A stretch of 41,466 bases of DNA from Dimargaris cristalligena (Eukaryota > Kickxellomycota > Dimargaritomycetes > Dimargaritales > Dimargaritaceae). The translations under genes were made by a program, and so were the position numbers. A model generated the notes under the pieces. It was not told the origin of the DNA, did not search any database, and was given only the letters and a program-made list of their open reading frames with translations. The stretch lies in contig JANBQC010000219.1 of assembly GCA_027576995.1 (NCBI GenBank), positions 1-41,466 on the forward strand. Direction: 5' to 3'. Shown here one piece after another: positions 21,701-34,800 of this stretch (the stretch's first letter is position 1; each line of letters opens with the position of its first letter).

Positions 21701-24700
21701 AAACTTATCCTTCCTCCATAGTGCACCCACATAGTCGTGGGGAGTGAGGTAATGGGGATAATCTATCTCGATTGTACACTTTCTTACCAGATGAGGTGGT
21801 TTAGGCTTACCGATGAGTTGATTAACCCAGGATTTGGTACGGGGACTATTACGGGAGTGTGAGAAATCCGATGTATAGGCGAGGGATAGAGTGTGAGGAA
21901 GGGGCGGAGGAGGAGGTGAGGGATGGGGAGGTCGCTTAATGATAATCCCTATGATGCGCCTAGTGACGAATGTGAATGAGCTCAGTGATGGCCATCTATC
22001 GGGCCCTAGTCATACTAACAGTCCGGGGGTCTAATCCGGTTTGGGGGTGTTCGCTAGTTGGCGCAATTGTTCCATCTATGCCGAAAGGGACTTCGAACTG
22101 ACACCCAATTACAGGCAGCCCAATGTGCTACATTGAAGTGCTTCAGCTGGGAAGCGGACAAAATGTTCAAACTGGTGAAGATATAGCGAATTATAGAAAG
22201 CTATACATGAGACTAGTGAAGTGGAGAAGGGTTGAGAGGAGGGTGTTAGAGGCATATTTTGTGGATTATTTTTATTATTTAGGGTGGGGGAGGAGCCCTT
22301 TGCCCATGGCTCAAATAATAATATACATTTACTCGCCAGGCTATAATACGAGTTCACCGGCAACTACCACGCCACACACTCACCTCTAAGTGGGTTCTCA
22401 GATGAACCCACGAACCGACGAAGAATTTTGCTCATGTGGGTGACCAGCGTTTACCCTAGCCAATGAACTAGCAATGTGGGGCTCATCCCAACGACCATTA
22501 TTACATGTGCCTCGTAGTCCCAAAGGCCGTGCCTAAGCCCTCCCAAAAATACAATATAGATTGAGCGAGGGCTAGGGTGTAGAGGTGGGATCCCTTGAAT
22601 TTCCCGGCTGGTATGACCGGCGAATAGACCGGAGTTTCACGGTACTACCCACACTTTGCGTTTCCGAATAGCAAGCATGGGTTGGGTGGGTTTTTTACGA
22701 CTAGTCTCTATTTTTTGTTGGCCGATGATTAATTTATTTCAGGGGTGAACGCAAGGGGACTTTATTGGAAATGTAACGAACATAGCCAACGGTATGGGTA
22801 GAAACGTGTAACCCCACACATCCCCCCATACCACATGACCATGGTGGTTAGCCTACCTGTTTTTTATTCTTCTTCATTTTCTAAAAGGTTTAAAGGACTA
22901 TGGCCGATAATGGTTTAGTCCGCCAATGTGAATGGGTGGAGGCTGGCGATGATGAGGGCAATCGGGATGACCCTTGTCGATGCAAGCGATTCAGATGGCT
23001 TCCATTGTTAAAGGAATCGTACATTTGGGATGATTCGATGATTTTACCATTAGCGAAACAAAAATCGCGGTGATTTAAGCTAAAGAAGGATTTTTGCTCT
23101 AGGCCCAATCACCGGGGTGGTGGTTTCGGACTTGGTTGAACCGCTAATATCGAATCACTTATCTAAGGGACCATCATCTACGTTGTTTTAATATAATAAG
23201 CGGGCCGTGGATGGTTGATGTTTAGGTGGGGCAAGTGGTCATTACTTTTGAAGTAAAGAGTCGTGGGGAGTTGATTGACCGCCTAGCCCTGAATGGTCGT
23301 GGGGAATAGCACAATAAAAAACCGATAGCAGCTGGTTACTGGAAAAATATCCAATCGTTCTCACTAGCATGGTAGTATGCGCCCACGGGACCGACCTTTT
23401 AGGAAGCACAACCAAGAGATAGCGTGGAAGCAGGACTAGTGATAGCGAATAATAAAACCGCAAGGGAGAGGAACGGCAAGATATGAGGCGAGGGAATCCA
23501 GAATATATTGGCGGTAGGACTACGGAAGAAGGTTGGGCGAGGATAGGTCAGCCAACCGCCCGCCTAATGGGTATACGCAAAATGAGAAAAGGGAATAAGG
23601 ACCCAAATTGAGTTTAGTGTAGTAAAGCGGAGCTTAAAATCTCCTTATTGACCCCCATGGTAACATTTGTATTATGAAAAGCCCAGTAACCCAATTGAGT
23701 ATCATCCGGAAAACCGTTATATCCTAAGGCCAGGGTATGGGTCGACTAAAACCGAAGAAACAGAAGGGCTAAAGGTGGGACAAGTGGTGAATAGGCGGAA
23801 ATAAGAGGCTGGCTTTAACCCCCTCTCCCCCATGTTCGAGTTTCTTAGAGCCGGACCAGGGACCGAAGAGGGCATTCTGGTATCCCACAGCCCGTATTTC
23901 TATACTAGGCTAAACGACACGAATTCAATTAAGTCGGAAAGAAAAGAATAATAGTGTCCAGCGTCGGCTGTTTTTATCCGTGCATAAAATACTCCATAGC
24001 ATTATACGGCGAGAAGATCCCGGCTAACAATGTACAAGATAGTGCCGACGGGGGATGCCCTGTAAGTCAGAGGGAGGGCAGTGGAAGACGCTTTGGAATA
24101 GGGGCGCGACTAGGTCTTTCTTTTTGAAAAACTTACAGCAATCCTTTTATTATCGGATTCCCATACTTGATATCGATTTAATTAAAGGTGTTAAACAACC
24201 CCCCGGCCACAGCGCCAATATTTAGTTCATTTAGGACCAGTGCACATTAGACTGGGTGGTTGATAAACAAAACTGCAAGCCACTGAAAACCCGGTAGAGC
24301 CTACTATTCGGAAAATGGAGATGGGGTGGGAGATTACTATGGTTAATGACAATATTAATCGCCATGCCGGATCTGTTTATCCGCCCCAAATTATACCCAC
24401 CAGCCAGCGATAAATCGGGTCTGTAGCAGAATGCAGAGTCATTTAAATGGACAGGTGAAAGGGGGAAGGGGTGGAAGGCCAGATATGAGTGGCTCGACTT
24501 TAACAGCTATTGTTATAATTTGGGAGCCGCTGGAATACAACGAGCTAGGACCGTTTGAACCAAGACAGTCCCAGTTTAAAAGGATAAACGAAAAAGGGGA
24601 GTTGAGTCTATTGGCTAGACTTCCAGGGACCTTTCCATTAGGAATAGAAGAGTCGCCCATGCATTGGTGTAAAAAAAAACATATAGGACGGCGAGGACGG

Positions 24701-25137
24701 ACCTCAGCGGACGAATACGAAATAAATGGGAGGGTAGGCATAAGGCCACAGGACCCATTGATCCGAGTCCGGCAGTCATTGTTACCACCGGCCCGGCCCC
24801 AAGGTACGCACCAATATGCCCATTGTTACAGAGGCGCATAGCTTTATTTTTAGTCTAATGGGCAAAAAAGGTCAAGTCGTCGGAGAGAATTGGAGGGCAA
24901 GTCGGATTCACAATGAACGAATCCCTTTGACCATACTGCCCTTGTGTGAGATATATGAAAGAGCGAGAAAAGAAAGGAACGAATATATATATATAGAGAT
25001 ATAGTTATATGTATATATAAAAAGAGTATATTGGGTAAAATGTGCACAGTATAGTAAACATGGAAATAGTGGCCGAGCGTTAACGAAGAAATTCGGCGGT
25101 CGTTGGTATTACGCGACGACACAGACCTTCCCTTCCC

Positions 25138-25142
<5 letters not shown>

Positions 25143-25177
<35 letters not shown>

Positions 25178-25192
25178 CTCTCTCTCTATCTC
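25143..25192. repeat. (TC)n microsatellite, interrupted
   Basis: About 15 uninterrupted TC units (25143-25173), then GTA and a shorter TC-rich run to about 25192. Confidence 0.95.
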
Positions 25193-25804
25193 CTGCCGTT
25201 TCTAGGAGTCTACGCGCCCCAAGAATGAAATCAGTGGTACGTTAACGGATAGATTCGAGCCAACCTATCCAGCATGGAATTGTTATGCCTTTCGGTGATA
25301 CAGTGACACCTTGGGGGCGAAGGAGCCATGCGTAAATGAGCCCAAAAGGAGAGAGATAGGGAAAGAGGGCCATGGAGACGATCGAGGGACTTACTGGCTG
25401 GGTCGGCGTTGGTCGATGCAGGCCCCATTCGCGCACTTAGGCAGGGCGTCGTTACAGTATCAGAGAGAATAAGGCGAAGACCATTAGTGATTAGTATATC
25501 ATATTATTTTATGTTGGGGGGGGGGAAGGAGCATCCTACTCCTGATGACCAGTTAGTTAGTTAGTTGTGGCAGGGTTTTGCGGCAAGGGATATCCGTTAG
25601 CGATTCGAATATATACATTGATAATATTTATATCAAATAACAAAACAACAGAGCACCCCAACTAATCGCCGTGAGCGCACTCAGTAGCCGGTTCTTAAGG
25701 CGTGGCGGTCTGTTTGGCAGGAGTGAGTATGGAAGAGGGAGCCACTGGGCTGGGATTGAATGAGGGAGGGTATTAGGGCCCACCGATATATACATTTACA
25801 CGCC

Positions 25805-25830
25805 CACACACATACACACACACACGCACA
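25805..25830. repeat. (CA)n microsatellite, imperfect
   Basis: CA units interrupted by single T and G substitutions, within the repeat-rich end of the gene-poor region. Confidence 0.85.
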
Positions 25831-26030
25831 CTAATACGACGAGCTGTATGGGGGCGACCGAGGGGAGGGGGTTACAGCGATTGAACGAGCCCCGTACGGA
25901 GAGGGCGTGGACGCAGTGAATGAGCGGGCGGAGTAATAAACGTGATACTAAGTGTGAAAGTGGGCGAACAAGTAAACTCGTTTTTTGGGGGTATAGGGTA
26001 AACTATAGGGCTGTTTTCCTTATGGAGGCG

Positions 26031-26048
26031 CTCTCTCTCTCTCTCTCT
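26031..26048. repeat. (CT)n microsatellite
   Basis: Nine CT units upstream of the kinase gene leader. Confidence 0.9.
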
Positions 26049-26232
26049 TTAAATCCCATTCTCTCCATAGTAACTAGACCCGATTCCCCCTCTCCTCTCA
26101 CTAGACCTAATTGAACCGCGGGTTGTAATAGGCCTATGGGATAATAGAGAGAGAGAGGGTAGGAGGGAGAGGGCAATCCCGCCCTTTGTACCCTGGGTCG
26201 CCTATTCACCATTTCACGATGCGATTGTCCTT

Positions 26233-26904
26233 GCCTCACTCGTCCATCCCTCCCGTCCCTCTCTCTCTTGTCCTTTTTTCCCTTGCACTACCACAAATGG
26301 GTCAAATTTCTCGGTTCGGTATTCGCAATTTTCCCATCAGCCATTGGGAACTTTTCCCCCTTAATCGTCTTATCCTTCCACAGGAACATATAAATAGCCC
26401 ACCCCGTCCCCGCACTACAGGGTGACTCCATTCCCCTTGTCTTGCCTTGAAGCCACCGTGCTCAAACAGCCACTACAGTTTTATAATTTATACCGCACGT
26501 TACGCCGCCATTCGGTCGTTCTACGTCAAGTTTCTCTCTCTCTTTTTTTCTATATATATATATCTCTCTCAGTCTGCTCCCACTTTGTCGTATTAGCTCG
26601 ACAGCTTTGCCTGACCCTCAGGCCCTGCTGCACACTTCCTATTCACAATCACAGCCCGCCCTGCTGTGCCGTTTCATTATCTTCGCCGATTTCCCCTTCC
26701 TTATCCTCTCCCTTTTTTTAAAAAAAAAACTTTGCCCCTACTATTCATTCCCTCCTATTCCACAGTCCCATCATCACTACTACACCCAGTGCCCTGCCTA
26801 TCCCTTGCTCACCGCATCACTCTGCCCTGATTTAATAGCACCTAGTTTGCTATTTTCTATAGATTTAAAGAAAAAACGAAACCCTTCCCTACCACTTACT
26901 AACC
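26233..26904 (+). promoter_or_regulatory. Long pyrimidine-rich promoter/leader of the kinase gene
   Basis: About 670 nt of C/T-rich plus-strand sequence precede the kinase ATG. They include a CT run followed by a T-rich tract and a short TATA repeat at about 26552-26563. The start codon context ACTAACCATGGCC is excellent. The transcription start cannot be located from sequence alone. Confidence 0.5.
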
Positions 26905-28140
26905 ATGGCCTCCACCACTGTTGCCTACGACTCCCCAGTCGAAATCTCCCCTGCCTCTACCCTCTGTGACCGGGACTTCCAGGAGGACTCTCCCAAGCTG
27001 GTCGCCGCCGACCACCACCAATCCCCCAGCACTCTGGCTCACATTACCCAATGGTTCCAGCGCAGCCGGACGAGCACCAAAACCCGGTCTAATGAATCGG
27101 TGTCGTCCCCCCAAACCACTCCTACTAAGGCCCCCCGGTCTTCCTCCCCACCTGCCGCCCCCCACCATACCACCTCAGCGCCAGCTTATGACTTTGGACG
27201 GGTGGTGATGCGTCGTCATGTGGGCTTTACCCACCAGGTCTACGGCCCCGCCGTTCGCGAGCTGGGCGCCGGTACCAATGGTATTGTGTCCCTGCACCAC
27301 CGCTTGACCGACGGCACCCCCGTGGCCGTCAAGCGGCTGGTCATGCCCGCCGTGGCCCTCCAGTCCACCGACCGGGCCCAGCGCTATGTGCGACAGATTT
27401 TGCACGAAGCCGCCCTTACCCGGACGTTCCAACACCCCAACGTCATTGCGACCTACGATGTGTACCAGGAAACCGACGGGGCTTTTTATAACGTCATGGA
27501 CTACTGCCCCCTCGATTTGTTCGCCCTCATCCAAGGGTCCGCCAGCCTTAGCTTAACGGAAATTAACTGCTACTTCGCCCAGATGGTCCGGGGTCTGCAC
27601 TACCTCCATGTCCAGCGTCGGGTAGCCCATCGTGACCTGAAGCTCGACAATGTCTGCATCTCGCCGCAGGGGGTGGCCAAACTGATCGACTTTGGCTGTG
27701 CCACCACCTCCAACCCCAAGTACGACCCCCAGCAGCGGTCCCCCGCCATCATTGCCTCGGGCTCATGCGGCTCCGATACCTACATGGCCCCCGAACTCTT
27801 TGCGCCGACCATCTATGATGCCCGCAAGGTCGATGTGTGGGCCCTGGCGATCATTTACATCGCCATGTGCACCAAGCATTTCCCCTGGGACCGCGCTACC
27901 CTCCAGGACCCCAACTTCGCCCTGTTCACCAAGCACCCCGACCAGATTCTGCGCCGTATGCTGCCTAACCAGCCCCCCCAGGTCCTGCACCTGCTCGGTC
28001 GGATGTTGGCCCTCAACCCCAACGAACGCCCCAGCATCCCGGCTATCATGGCTACCCCTTGGTTCCAGACCATCGCCGTCTGCCGGTCCGGCCTGACCTT
28101 CCACCCCCATCAGGTTCCCGCTCCCCAGGAATCCGCCTAA
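26905..28140 (+). CDS. HAL4/SAT4-NPR-like serine/threonine protein kinase
   Basis: Protein kinase of a fungus-specific family whose yeast members (Hal4/Sat4, Hal5, Npr1, Hrk1) control ion and nutrient transporters at the plasma membrane and endosomes. Intronless, 411 residues. The Ser/Pro-rich N-terminus (about 1-95) is probably disordered. The kinase domain spans about 110-395: glycine loop GAGTNG near 120, VAVK lysine K143, LHEAAL helix C, HRDLKLDN with catalytic D244, DFG with D262, and MAPE ending at E297. All key catalytic residues are present, so it should be active. The stretches SGSCGSDTYMAPELF and DARKVDVWALAIIYIAM resemble the Hal4/Hal5 activation segment and helix F. The exact orthologue is uncertain, so no symbol is given. 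The upstream leader is long and pyrimidine-rich. Confidence 0.88.
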   Translation: MASTTVAYDSPVEISPASTLCDRDFQEDSPKLVAADHHQSPSTLAHITQWFQRSRTSTKTRSNESVSSPQTTPTKAPRSSSPPAAPHHTTSAPAYDFGRVVMRRHVGFTHQVYGPAVRELGAGTNGIVSLHHRLTDGTPVAVKRLVMPAVALQSTDRAQRYVRQILHEAALTRTFQHPNVIATYDVYQETDGAFYNVMDYCPLDLFALIQGSASLSLTEINCYFAQMVRGLHYLHVQRRVAHRDLKLDNVCISPQGVAKLIDFGCATTSNPKYDPQQRSPAIIASGSCGSDTYMAPELFAPTIYDARKVDVWALAIIYIAMCTKHFPWDRATLQDPNFALFTKHPDQILRRMLPNQPPQVLHLLGRMLALNPNERPSIPAIMATPWFQTIAVCRSGLTFHPHQVPAPQESA

Positions 28141-28800
28141 TGCGATCCTTTCTCTATCTTTACCTTCCCCATTTTACATGTATTGCACATCTGGTTGCTG
28201 GTATCTCTAGATTATAATATCCTTCCGTCGGGCGGTATCTACAATACCACCACCACTACACCCCCTCCCACATACCGTTCTCATTTATTTTTTTCACATC
28301 ATTTTGGTTTCTTCTGGCCTATTGGTTATACCCCATTACACTACTCGGCTCGTTTGTGTTCTGGGCTGGATTGACCTGTATCACTCGAAGCCATCCAATC
28401 TCCTGCGAGATATCATTTCTTGTACTCTGTTATACTTCCCCCTCCACTATACTATATATCCGCACAACCACCACCCCTCTCCAAGGATATTTTATTCGAT
28501 ACTTTTTTTGCCAGTTTTCAATCTGTATAATGCCGACCCTTTTCAATTGTGATTCTGTTCTATTCGACTATTCCCGCCTTTGGCCAGCGCAAGTCGTTCC
28601 CCCACCCACCTTGCCCTAGCCTGCTCGCTGTATTTATTACCCTTCCTCACACTTAACCCTTCTCACTCATATATAACCCACTAACGACCATTATTATACA
28701 TTTCTAACCCACCCACACTTCCTCTCCCACTCCCCTTCCCCCCAAATACATTTTTTTGCCCCTCTCCCTCCCACGCCTCACTATCCGATCACAAATAACC
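28141..28800 (+). other. Pyrimidine-rich 3' flank of the kinase gene
   Basis: The 660 nt after the kinase stop are strongly C/T-biased on the plus strand, like the leader on the other side. Overlapping small ORFs here (for example 28183-28374 and 28356-28619) follow from the bias and are not called. It may be a long 3' untranslated region. Confidence 0.4.
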
Positions 28801-31800
28801 TTGTCTCTTGGGCAAGAGTTTTATCCATTCACTCTGCCTGTTGTAAATACCAAACCCTCCCCTCCCACTCCCAATGTTTGATAACCGTACATAAATAATA
28901 AACCATCCCATCCATATATAAATACATACACCCCCCTCTCGATACCCTGGTTTTAGCATTGGCATGTTTATCTGGAAGGACTGGGGACGAGGGCCACCGA
29001 AAATCCAAGACTCTCGGCCCTGGGTTTTTATTAATGGTGGGGATGATACGGCACCCGACTTTCCAGGACAATAGATCTGCATAGGAGGAGTACTATACTA
29101 ATCGGTAGCAATTCGAGCAGGGCTTATTAATGTACTAGGTCTTATAAGATTGTCCGTTAGATTCAACTTTCGGGCCAATTTCCCGGTATATCACATTGCA
29201 AATGGGTTACGTTAGGGTCACCTTTCGGGCAATAAAGATGCCCGGACGATAATCCCTACGAATTGAGGCAATCCAGCTTGGATATAGCGATAAGAGTCTA
29301 CTTGGTTGTTCCTTTTCTTTCTTTTTTTCCCCCGGTGGGGTAGGATATAATAGATGAAAGGGTATATACGTGTGAGGGGGAGTAGTAGTATAAGTCATCA
29401 TATTTCCCCCGCCCTTCCGTCCCCAATTCGCACCGGTCTTCTTCGGATGGTTACTGCCCTCATCGAATAACGCCTTGTACTACCCGTTGGGTACTAAACA
29501 GTGCCACAGGTTTGGTTCAATCGAAACAATGGGGGTTAATAGACCAAGGCGAGGTTATACCATTCCCACCTCTTTTGCGCCGGATATTTCCTCTATTGTA
29601 TTACCGCAACCCCCTTCGTCGATTATTTTTCCCTTTACCTCCCCCCCCCTCCTCCTTCGTTCAGTCTAATACATGTCGCATGGCTTGGTTCTTTGAACTT
29701 AGGCACGTTTCCACTACTCTGGCCCGGCTGGCCGACAGAGGGGGGGTCGGTGGATCGTATATTTATTATACACCCTTTATCAAGCCGACTTCCCATCCTT
29801 GGGAACATTACTATGAAGCAATCGAAGAGCGGTGTATGCCATTGTAAAGACGAGTGGGATAAATGTGACGAGACGGGCAAAGGATCGACAGACAGACAAA
29901 TATAGGCAATTCAGTTTTGGGGACGCCCATCCCTCCCCCCCCCTACATCTCCCTTACTCTCTAAGGCCATTCGCCTAGTGGGTTTGTGGGCATCGACTGC
30001 CGTTTAAAATCGATACTACTCAACCCCATAGTCTCTATAGGATCTTGGCCCATCACAACCAATCCGCGCTTTAAGGCGCCGCAAACAATACGATGCAATA
30101 ATATTGTATTATATCTATTTTTTTTATTGTCCCGTCCCCTAGGGTATAGTGTCGAAACGGCACATCCTTCCCTCCCAAGTGGACACCATTGGGTGGGCGG
30201 CTAACTAGCTGGCATTTTGGCCCTTCGATTGGAGGGTTCGATTACATCCCCCAATATATAGTATATAGGTTTTAAATGAATAACAAAGGGGTGTCGTGGA
30301 CCACTAGGTAGTTTCCTCCGGGATGATGGGTGCGCCAGTAACTGTGGGATCTTGCAGATTAGGAACAATAAGCAAACTAGTCGAAAATGACGTTGGCAAA
30401 AGACCACATACCCTCGCCGAACCATACTATAAGCACAATCGATTACATTAAAGGGTTAGCCGTCGTATCTAATACCAGCAATCCGTGAAGACTTAATGGC
30501 AGTGATATAGGCGGTCAAATGAACTAATCCGCGCCTAGTGGCCGATCACTGGCTTAAGTGATACGGGGCGCATTAATGGTAACACCATTTGTCAATTAAT
30601 TTCACACACGCCCACTTTCTCTCTTTCTATCTATCCCTTTCTCTCTCTCTCGCCCATTAGTTTACCGACCCCCCCACTCACTGCCTCGTCGGCTTGGTGC
30701 TGCAATAGGTTTCATTTTTAGGGCTGACGTATTTTCCCGGATGACAGACAACTGGGTTACCTTGCCGGTGATTTGTTGGTAAAGCTGGCTGCTTGGCTAA
30801 TTGGGTATCAACAATATTTCAGTCAACTTGTCAACCACATTCCCCCTGGGAACATATCCTATTCACTACATCGCTGACCTGTCAGTTTATTGAAGCTGAA
30901 TAATAAAAAACACAAGTGACGTCTACTACACTGGGCCAAGATCTAAATATAACTTATATACTGTTAAATAATAGTACACTAGTGCCAACCCTTCGGCACC
31001 GATTCATTTATTTTATGTCCTGCCCTTGAGGCCTTAACTTTCACTGGTACGCAACTTTTATTAGTGAGCCCAACTAAAGTGTTTTAGGAACCGCTGCTAC
31101 CACGGCACCCTCTAAATAGGGACTATTCCGGCAACCCACCATTGGCCAAACGTAGGGTGCGGTGGTAGTCCACCGAATTCTCCTCATGTATCCCCCTCTA
31201 CTTGACGAGCCGTTAGGACAGAGGGGGGTATATAGATTGCCCCTTCGATAATGCGGGATACACAGCCATTTCTGCAGTTCCGTTATTACGGAAATGCGTA
31301 AATCCTGAAGAAATAGTTAAAGAACGATTCGCATTTGGAATACCACTAGGCCAATGTATTTTTGGGGGAATATGGGTCGATATTAGAATAGTAGATAATC
31401 GGATGCACCTACCCAGAATATATATTGCACACAGTACCGTTTGGCAATTGAGATGGTACGGATTGCCCTAGTAATACCTATAATGAGTGAAGGGGCAATT
31501 CTCCGCATATAAAACTTTCGTACATTGGTTTCGTAATTGCCGGTGGGGCCTTAGAGTTGCATGCTGGTAGACAAAAATAGAGGCGGGCGGAACGAAACCC
31601 AATTTCGGTAGTTTCAGGACCGCCACCCTTAACTTGGCAAACTGGGTTATATTGGGGGCGGTGGTTCGTTTCAAAGGACCCTTTGGAGATAGGATAGTAG
31701 TGTTCATTTTTGTACACACTGTCTAATTCACCTCGATTCACCCGTCCACACTTATAGATGGGCACCTACACACCGGTTTTCCCAATCGCAACTGTAGATA

Positions 31801-34800
31801 TACACGTTCTCAATTCATCACCTTCCCACTAAGACTGGCTGTGAGGAAGGGGATAGGGAAAATTATAGAGAGAGAGAGAGAGTGTGTGTGTATGGTGTAT
31901 GAGGGAGAGAATAAAGCCAGGGTCGAAGGGTTCACTATTGTCGATTACAGCCTAGCCTCTATCAACGGTGGCTCATTCACTCCCACCGACTCAGTGCCGG
32001 CTTCCGGCTCGGCGGATCTTACTGTTGCCTAAGAAAGAGAAAGGGAGGATAAGGGCCAAACCGAACCCAACAATTTCGAAACCATAGTAGTCGGTATGTT
32101 CTTGTTCATCTTTCGGATGTATCAGTGACAAAAGGGGCGGGTGGATAATTCGGTAAGGGCCGTTGGTATCGGGCTCGGTGGAGGGAATAGGAGAAATAAA
32201 AGTATTATGGTACTGATTTTATTAGGGATAAACTTATCACCCCCCCCCCAGCCGAGGTCGCTCTTCCCGGCCCATTGGTACCGGTGCGGCCTTCACCAAC
32301 GTGCAGTATAGTAATAACTACGGTCGTAGGGCATCAGCTGGGGAACCATTTCATTAACGTGCAGGCGGGGGCACTCATGACTTGCGCAATTGTTAGCAAT
32401 GTCAGGTTATTCGCCCCACGAGTCAATGACCGTGCAGTTTTCTTATCTTTGCTCACGAATAGAATGCAGCATCTAAAACGCACATAATATAATATATATA
32501 TCCGGTAAAACAAAAGCCCATCATATCAGGTGGCTTTGCCCATTTTTTCACCAATCAGTGGATATTGCCCCAGCTTCGGTCGATAATAAAACCTATTGTT
32601 GCCCATTACCACCCTGCTTAATATAAATGGTTTCTAAAGATGGTATGACTTTGTCATGAGGTCGTTTCGGCCGCCAGGGACCATGGATATATCCCACTGC
32701 CATCGAGTTATCGGAGGGTATACCAGTAATTAAGGTCAAGCGATTAACGATTGGCCCCTTCGAGGTAATACGGGATTCATTTCACCTATTTGGGCCATTG
32801 GGTCTACATGTGTACGGAAGGGGCCTTGCGATTAAAATGACGGCATGTAAATCGGGGCATATTCCCCTATAATCATTTTCTTCTTCTATGAATAGAGGAA
32901 TGGTGTATTGGGCCAAAAAAATATGAGGTAGTATCTATTATCCGATGAATGTTCAATCCGGCCTATTGCCCTATACTCGATCCGTTATGGGGACCTGGTA
33001 CTAATATCAACCGTGTAACCCCCTAAGCCAGTGGACTGCATTCGCTTCAGTTTAGCTTGACGGGGGGTACATGCACAACCACCGTACAATGCCAGTCATT
33101 TCTCGGCTGCGTCCACCAATGTTTATTGTCCGGGTGGATTTTTTTCACTTCAAAATACGATTAAGTAACGCAAATTCCTCTACAGTATTATATTTCGTAC
33201 ACCGTTACCATGTACATTTTTTGCTAATGACTGTGGGGAGAGAAAAAGCCGAGCAGTCGAATTATATCCGCCAGTACTTGTGCCATATTGACTTTTCAAC
33301 TTTTTTTTCGAACTCCCCCTCTGCCCCTCCAACGCGTTCAAGAATAGGTTGTAATGGGAGCACACGGCACAGAGAGGCCGCGCCTATTTTGATATGCCGC
33401 TAATACTCGTTTATTTTCACAATCCTTCAGTTGCGACTCCGTATACCGTGTGCTCTAGACTTGCATATGAAAAAAAAGGAAAGGGTTAAGGATAAGGAAG
33501 GCCTGCACCCAGATTCACGGTTTATCCCAATGCAACCAGAATTGTGTAATTACGCGCAGCGTTGATCTTTACAACCGGTAGAGGGGGCTTGCGCCTATCC
33601 CTGGATGATTGCCCCAGCCGGTGCCGCACCTTTGCCTGTCCGCCTTGGGGAGGGAGGTAGGACTGTGGGGCTCAATATATTAAATTAAGTAATGGATAAG
33701 TGTGGTTTTTCCATTCCCCAACCCTCTATAAGCATTCGAACTTGGAGTAATCAAACCCTACTCTGAATTCATCAAGCAGTATACACTAGTTTGGACCTTC
33801 GCGATATGACAAAGCAAGTCAGGTTTGTTTGCGAAAAAAATGCGCGTAGCCGTGTACCAAGTATTTTACCCCCCTGTTTTCCCTACCCGCTAGGAATAAA
33901 GGCGAACCATAACTATCCTACCCTTCCCTTCCCTTATCTTCACGCAGCGTCCGGTTTGATCTTCGCCATCTCAGTCGGTTATGCATGGCTTTTCGGAAAC
34001 CTCAAGGTGCACCCAAACAATAGTTTAAGGGATTTTATGCCTGGCGAGTGTGGGTATCCATCAGCAGTGGAAAATGGCCCCGCCAACAGTCAGGTGAGCC
34101 AAATAGTTTCAATTGTTCTGCATAAAATATCCTTCCAATCCCCCCGAAAAGGTCAGTATGGAAGACCTTTTTTCAGGATCATGGCCGGATATCCAAAATC
34201 GTCCGAATAAGCAGATGGATGGATGGTCAGAGGGGAGGAGAGGGGTGGGTAGCTGTAGCCCAATTGGGGTAAACGTGGGTCAATCCCCTCCTAAACAACA
34301 CAATGCCTTTGAGTATGAGAGATATGCCTGGCGTCGTTTAATTATTTATTTTACTTACCTTGTAATAATCTGAGCGATTGCCAAGGTTTGTTTACAGCAG
34401 AGAGAAGTTAAGTTAGTGGTGATTTGGAAAATGAAGTGTGCACACACACTTTGCCTTACCTGGCCCTATTGCTCTATTGGTAGCACGTCGCGTATTTGTA
34501 TAGATGGGTTTCTTGTATTGACAAGGTTGACAGCGAGCTACAGGGCACTTTCATTCAGTCGGCGGGCCGGTTTTGGCTAGAGCAGGGAGTAACTAGGCTA
34601 TACTGGCTGACCTAGTAGTCCAGGCATGTTTCTCACACTTCACTGTGTATGAGTAAAACATAGATTACTGACCACCTTTCCATATGATCACTTGACAGGT
34701 CAATAGTACCACGGCTAGTTCCCACATACTTGGCATTGTTTTATGTTCAATAGGGCTCCCATTTCGCGCCTTATAGACAGCCGTAACCATCACCGGAACA

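Larger units (their letters stand above)
15972..26230. other. Gene-poor region of about 10 kb
   Basis: No gene family, intact transposon, reverse transcriptase, integrase, tRNA or rRNA is recognisable. The longest open frames are 16735-17139 (134 aa), 17878-18258 (126 aa), both plus, 20092-20451 (119 aa, minus) and 24431-24841 (136 aa, plus). That number and size is about what chance gives for this length and composition, and none shows a motif. They are left uncalled. The right end (25140-26230) is rich in simple repeats. The region could hold unrecognised exons, non-coding RNAs or decayed mobile elements. Confidence 0.5.

Noticed and set aside
22015..22050. T-arm-like CCGG-loop-CCGG hairpin
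   Set aside because: The rest of a cloverleaf cannot be built around it.
22081..22150. tRNA-like sequence on the minus strand with CAGTTCGAAG
   Set aside because: Neither the anticodon stem nor the T stem pairs properly, and the acceptor ends do not match. At best a decayed relic.
22430..22460. Second 5S-like stretch containing GTGGGTGACCAG
   Set aside because: Only about a dozen bases match; the remaining 5S signatures and helix I are absent.
24431..24841. 136-residue ORF in the gene-poor region
   Set aside because: No motif or family resemblance, codon use unlike the real genes, and about one ORF of this length is expected by chance in the region.
26899..28110. Minus-strand and second-frame ORFs within the kinase gene
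   Set aside because: Shadows of a GC-rich coding region; only the 26905 frame contains the kinase motifs.
33791..34210. 139-residue ORF in the right gene-poor region
   Set aside because: No recognisable domain; length compatible with chance.
34465..34552. Possible tRNA with D-arm-like GCTCTATTGGTAGCAC and ends GCCCT/AGGGC
   Set aside because: No acceptable B box or T arm, and no clear anticodon stem.
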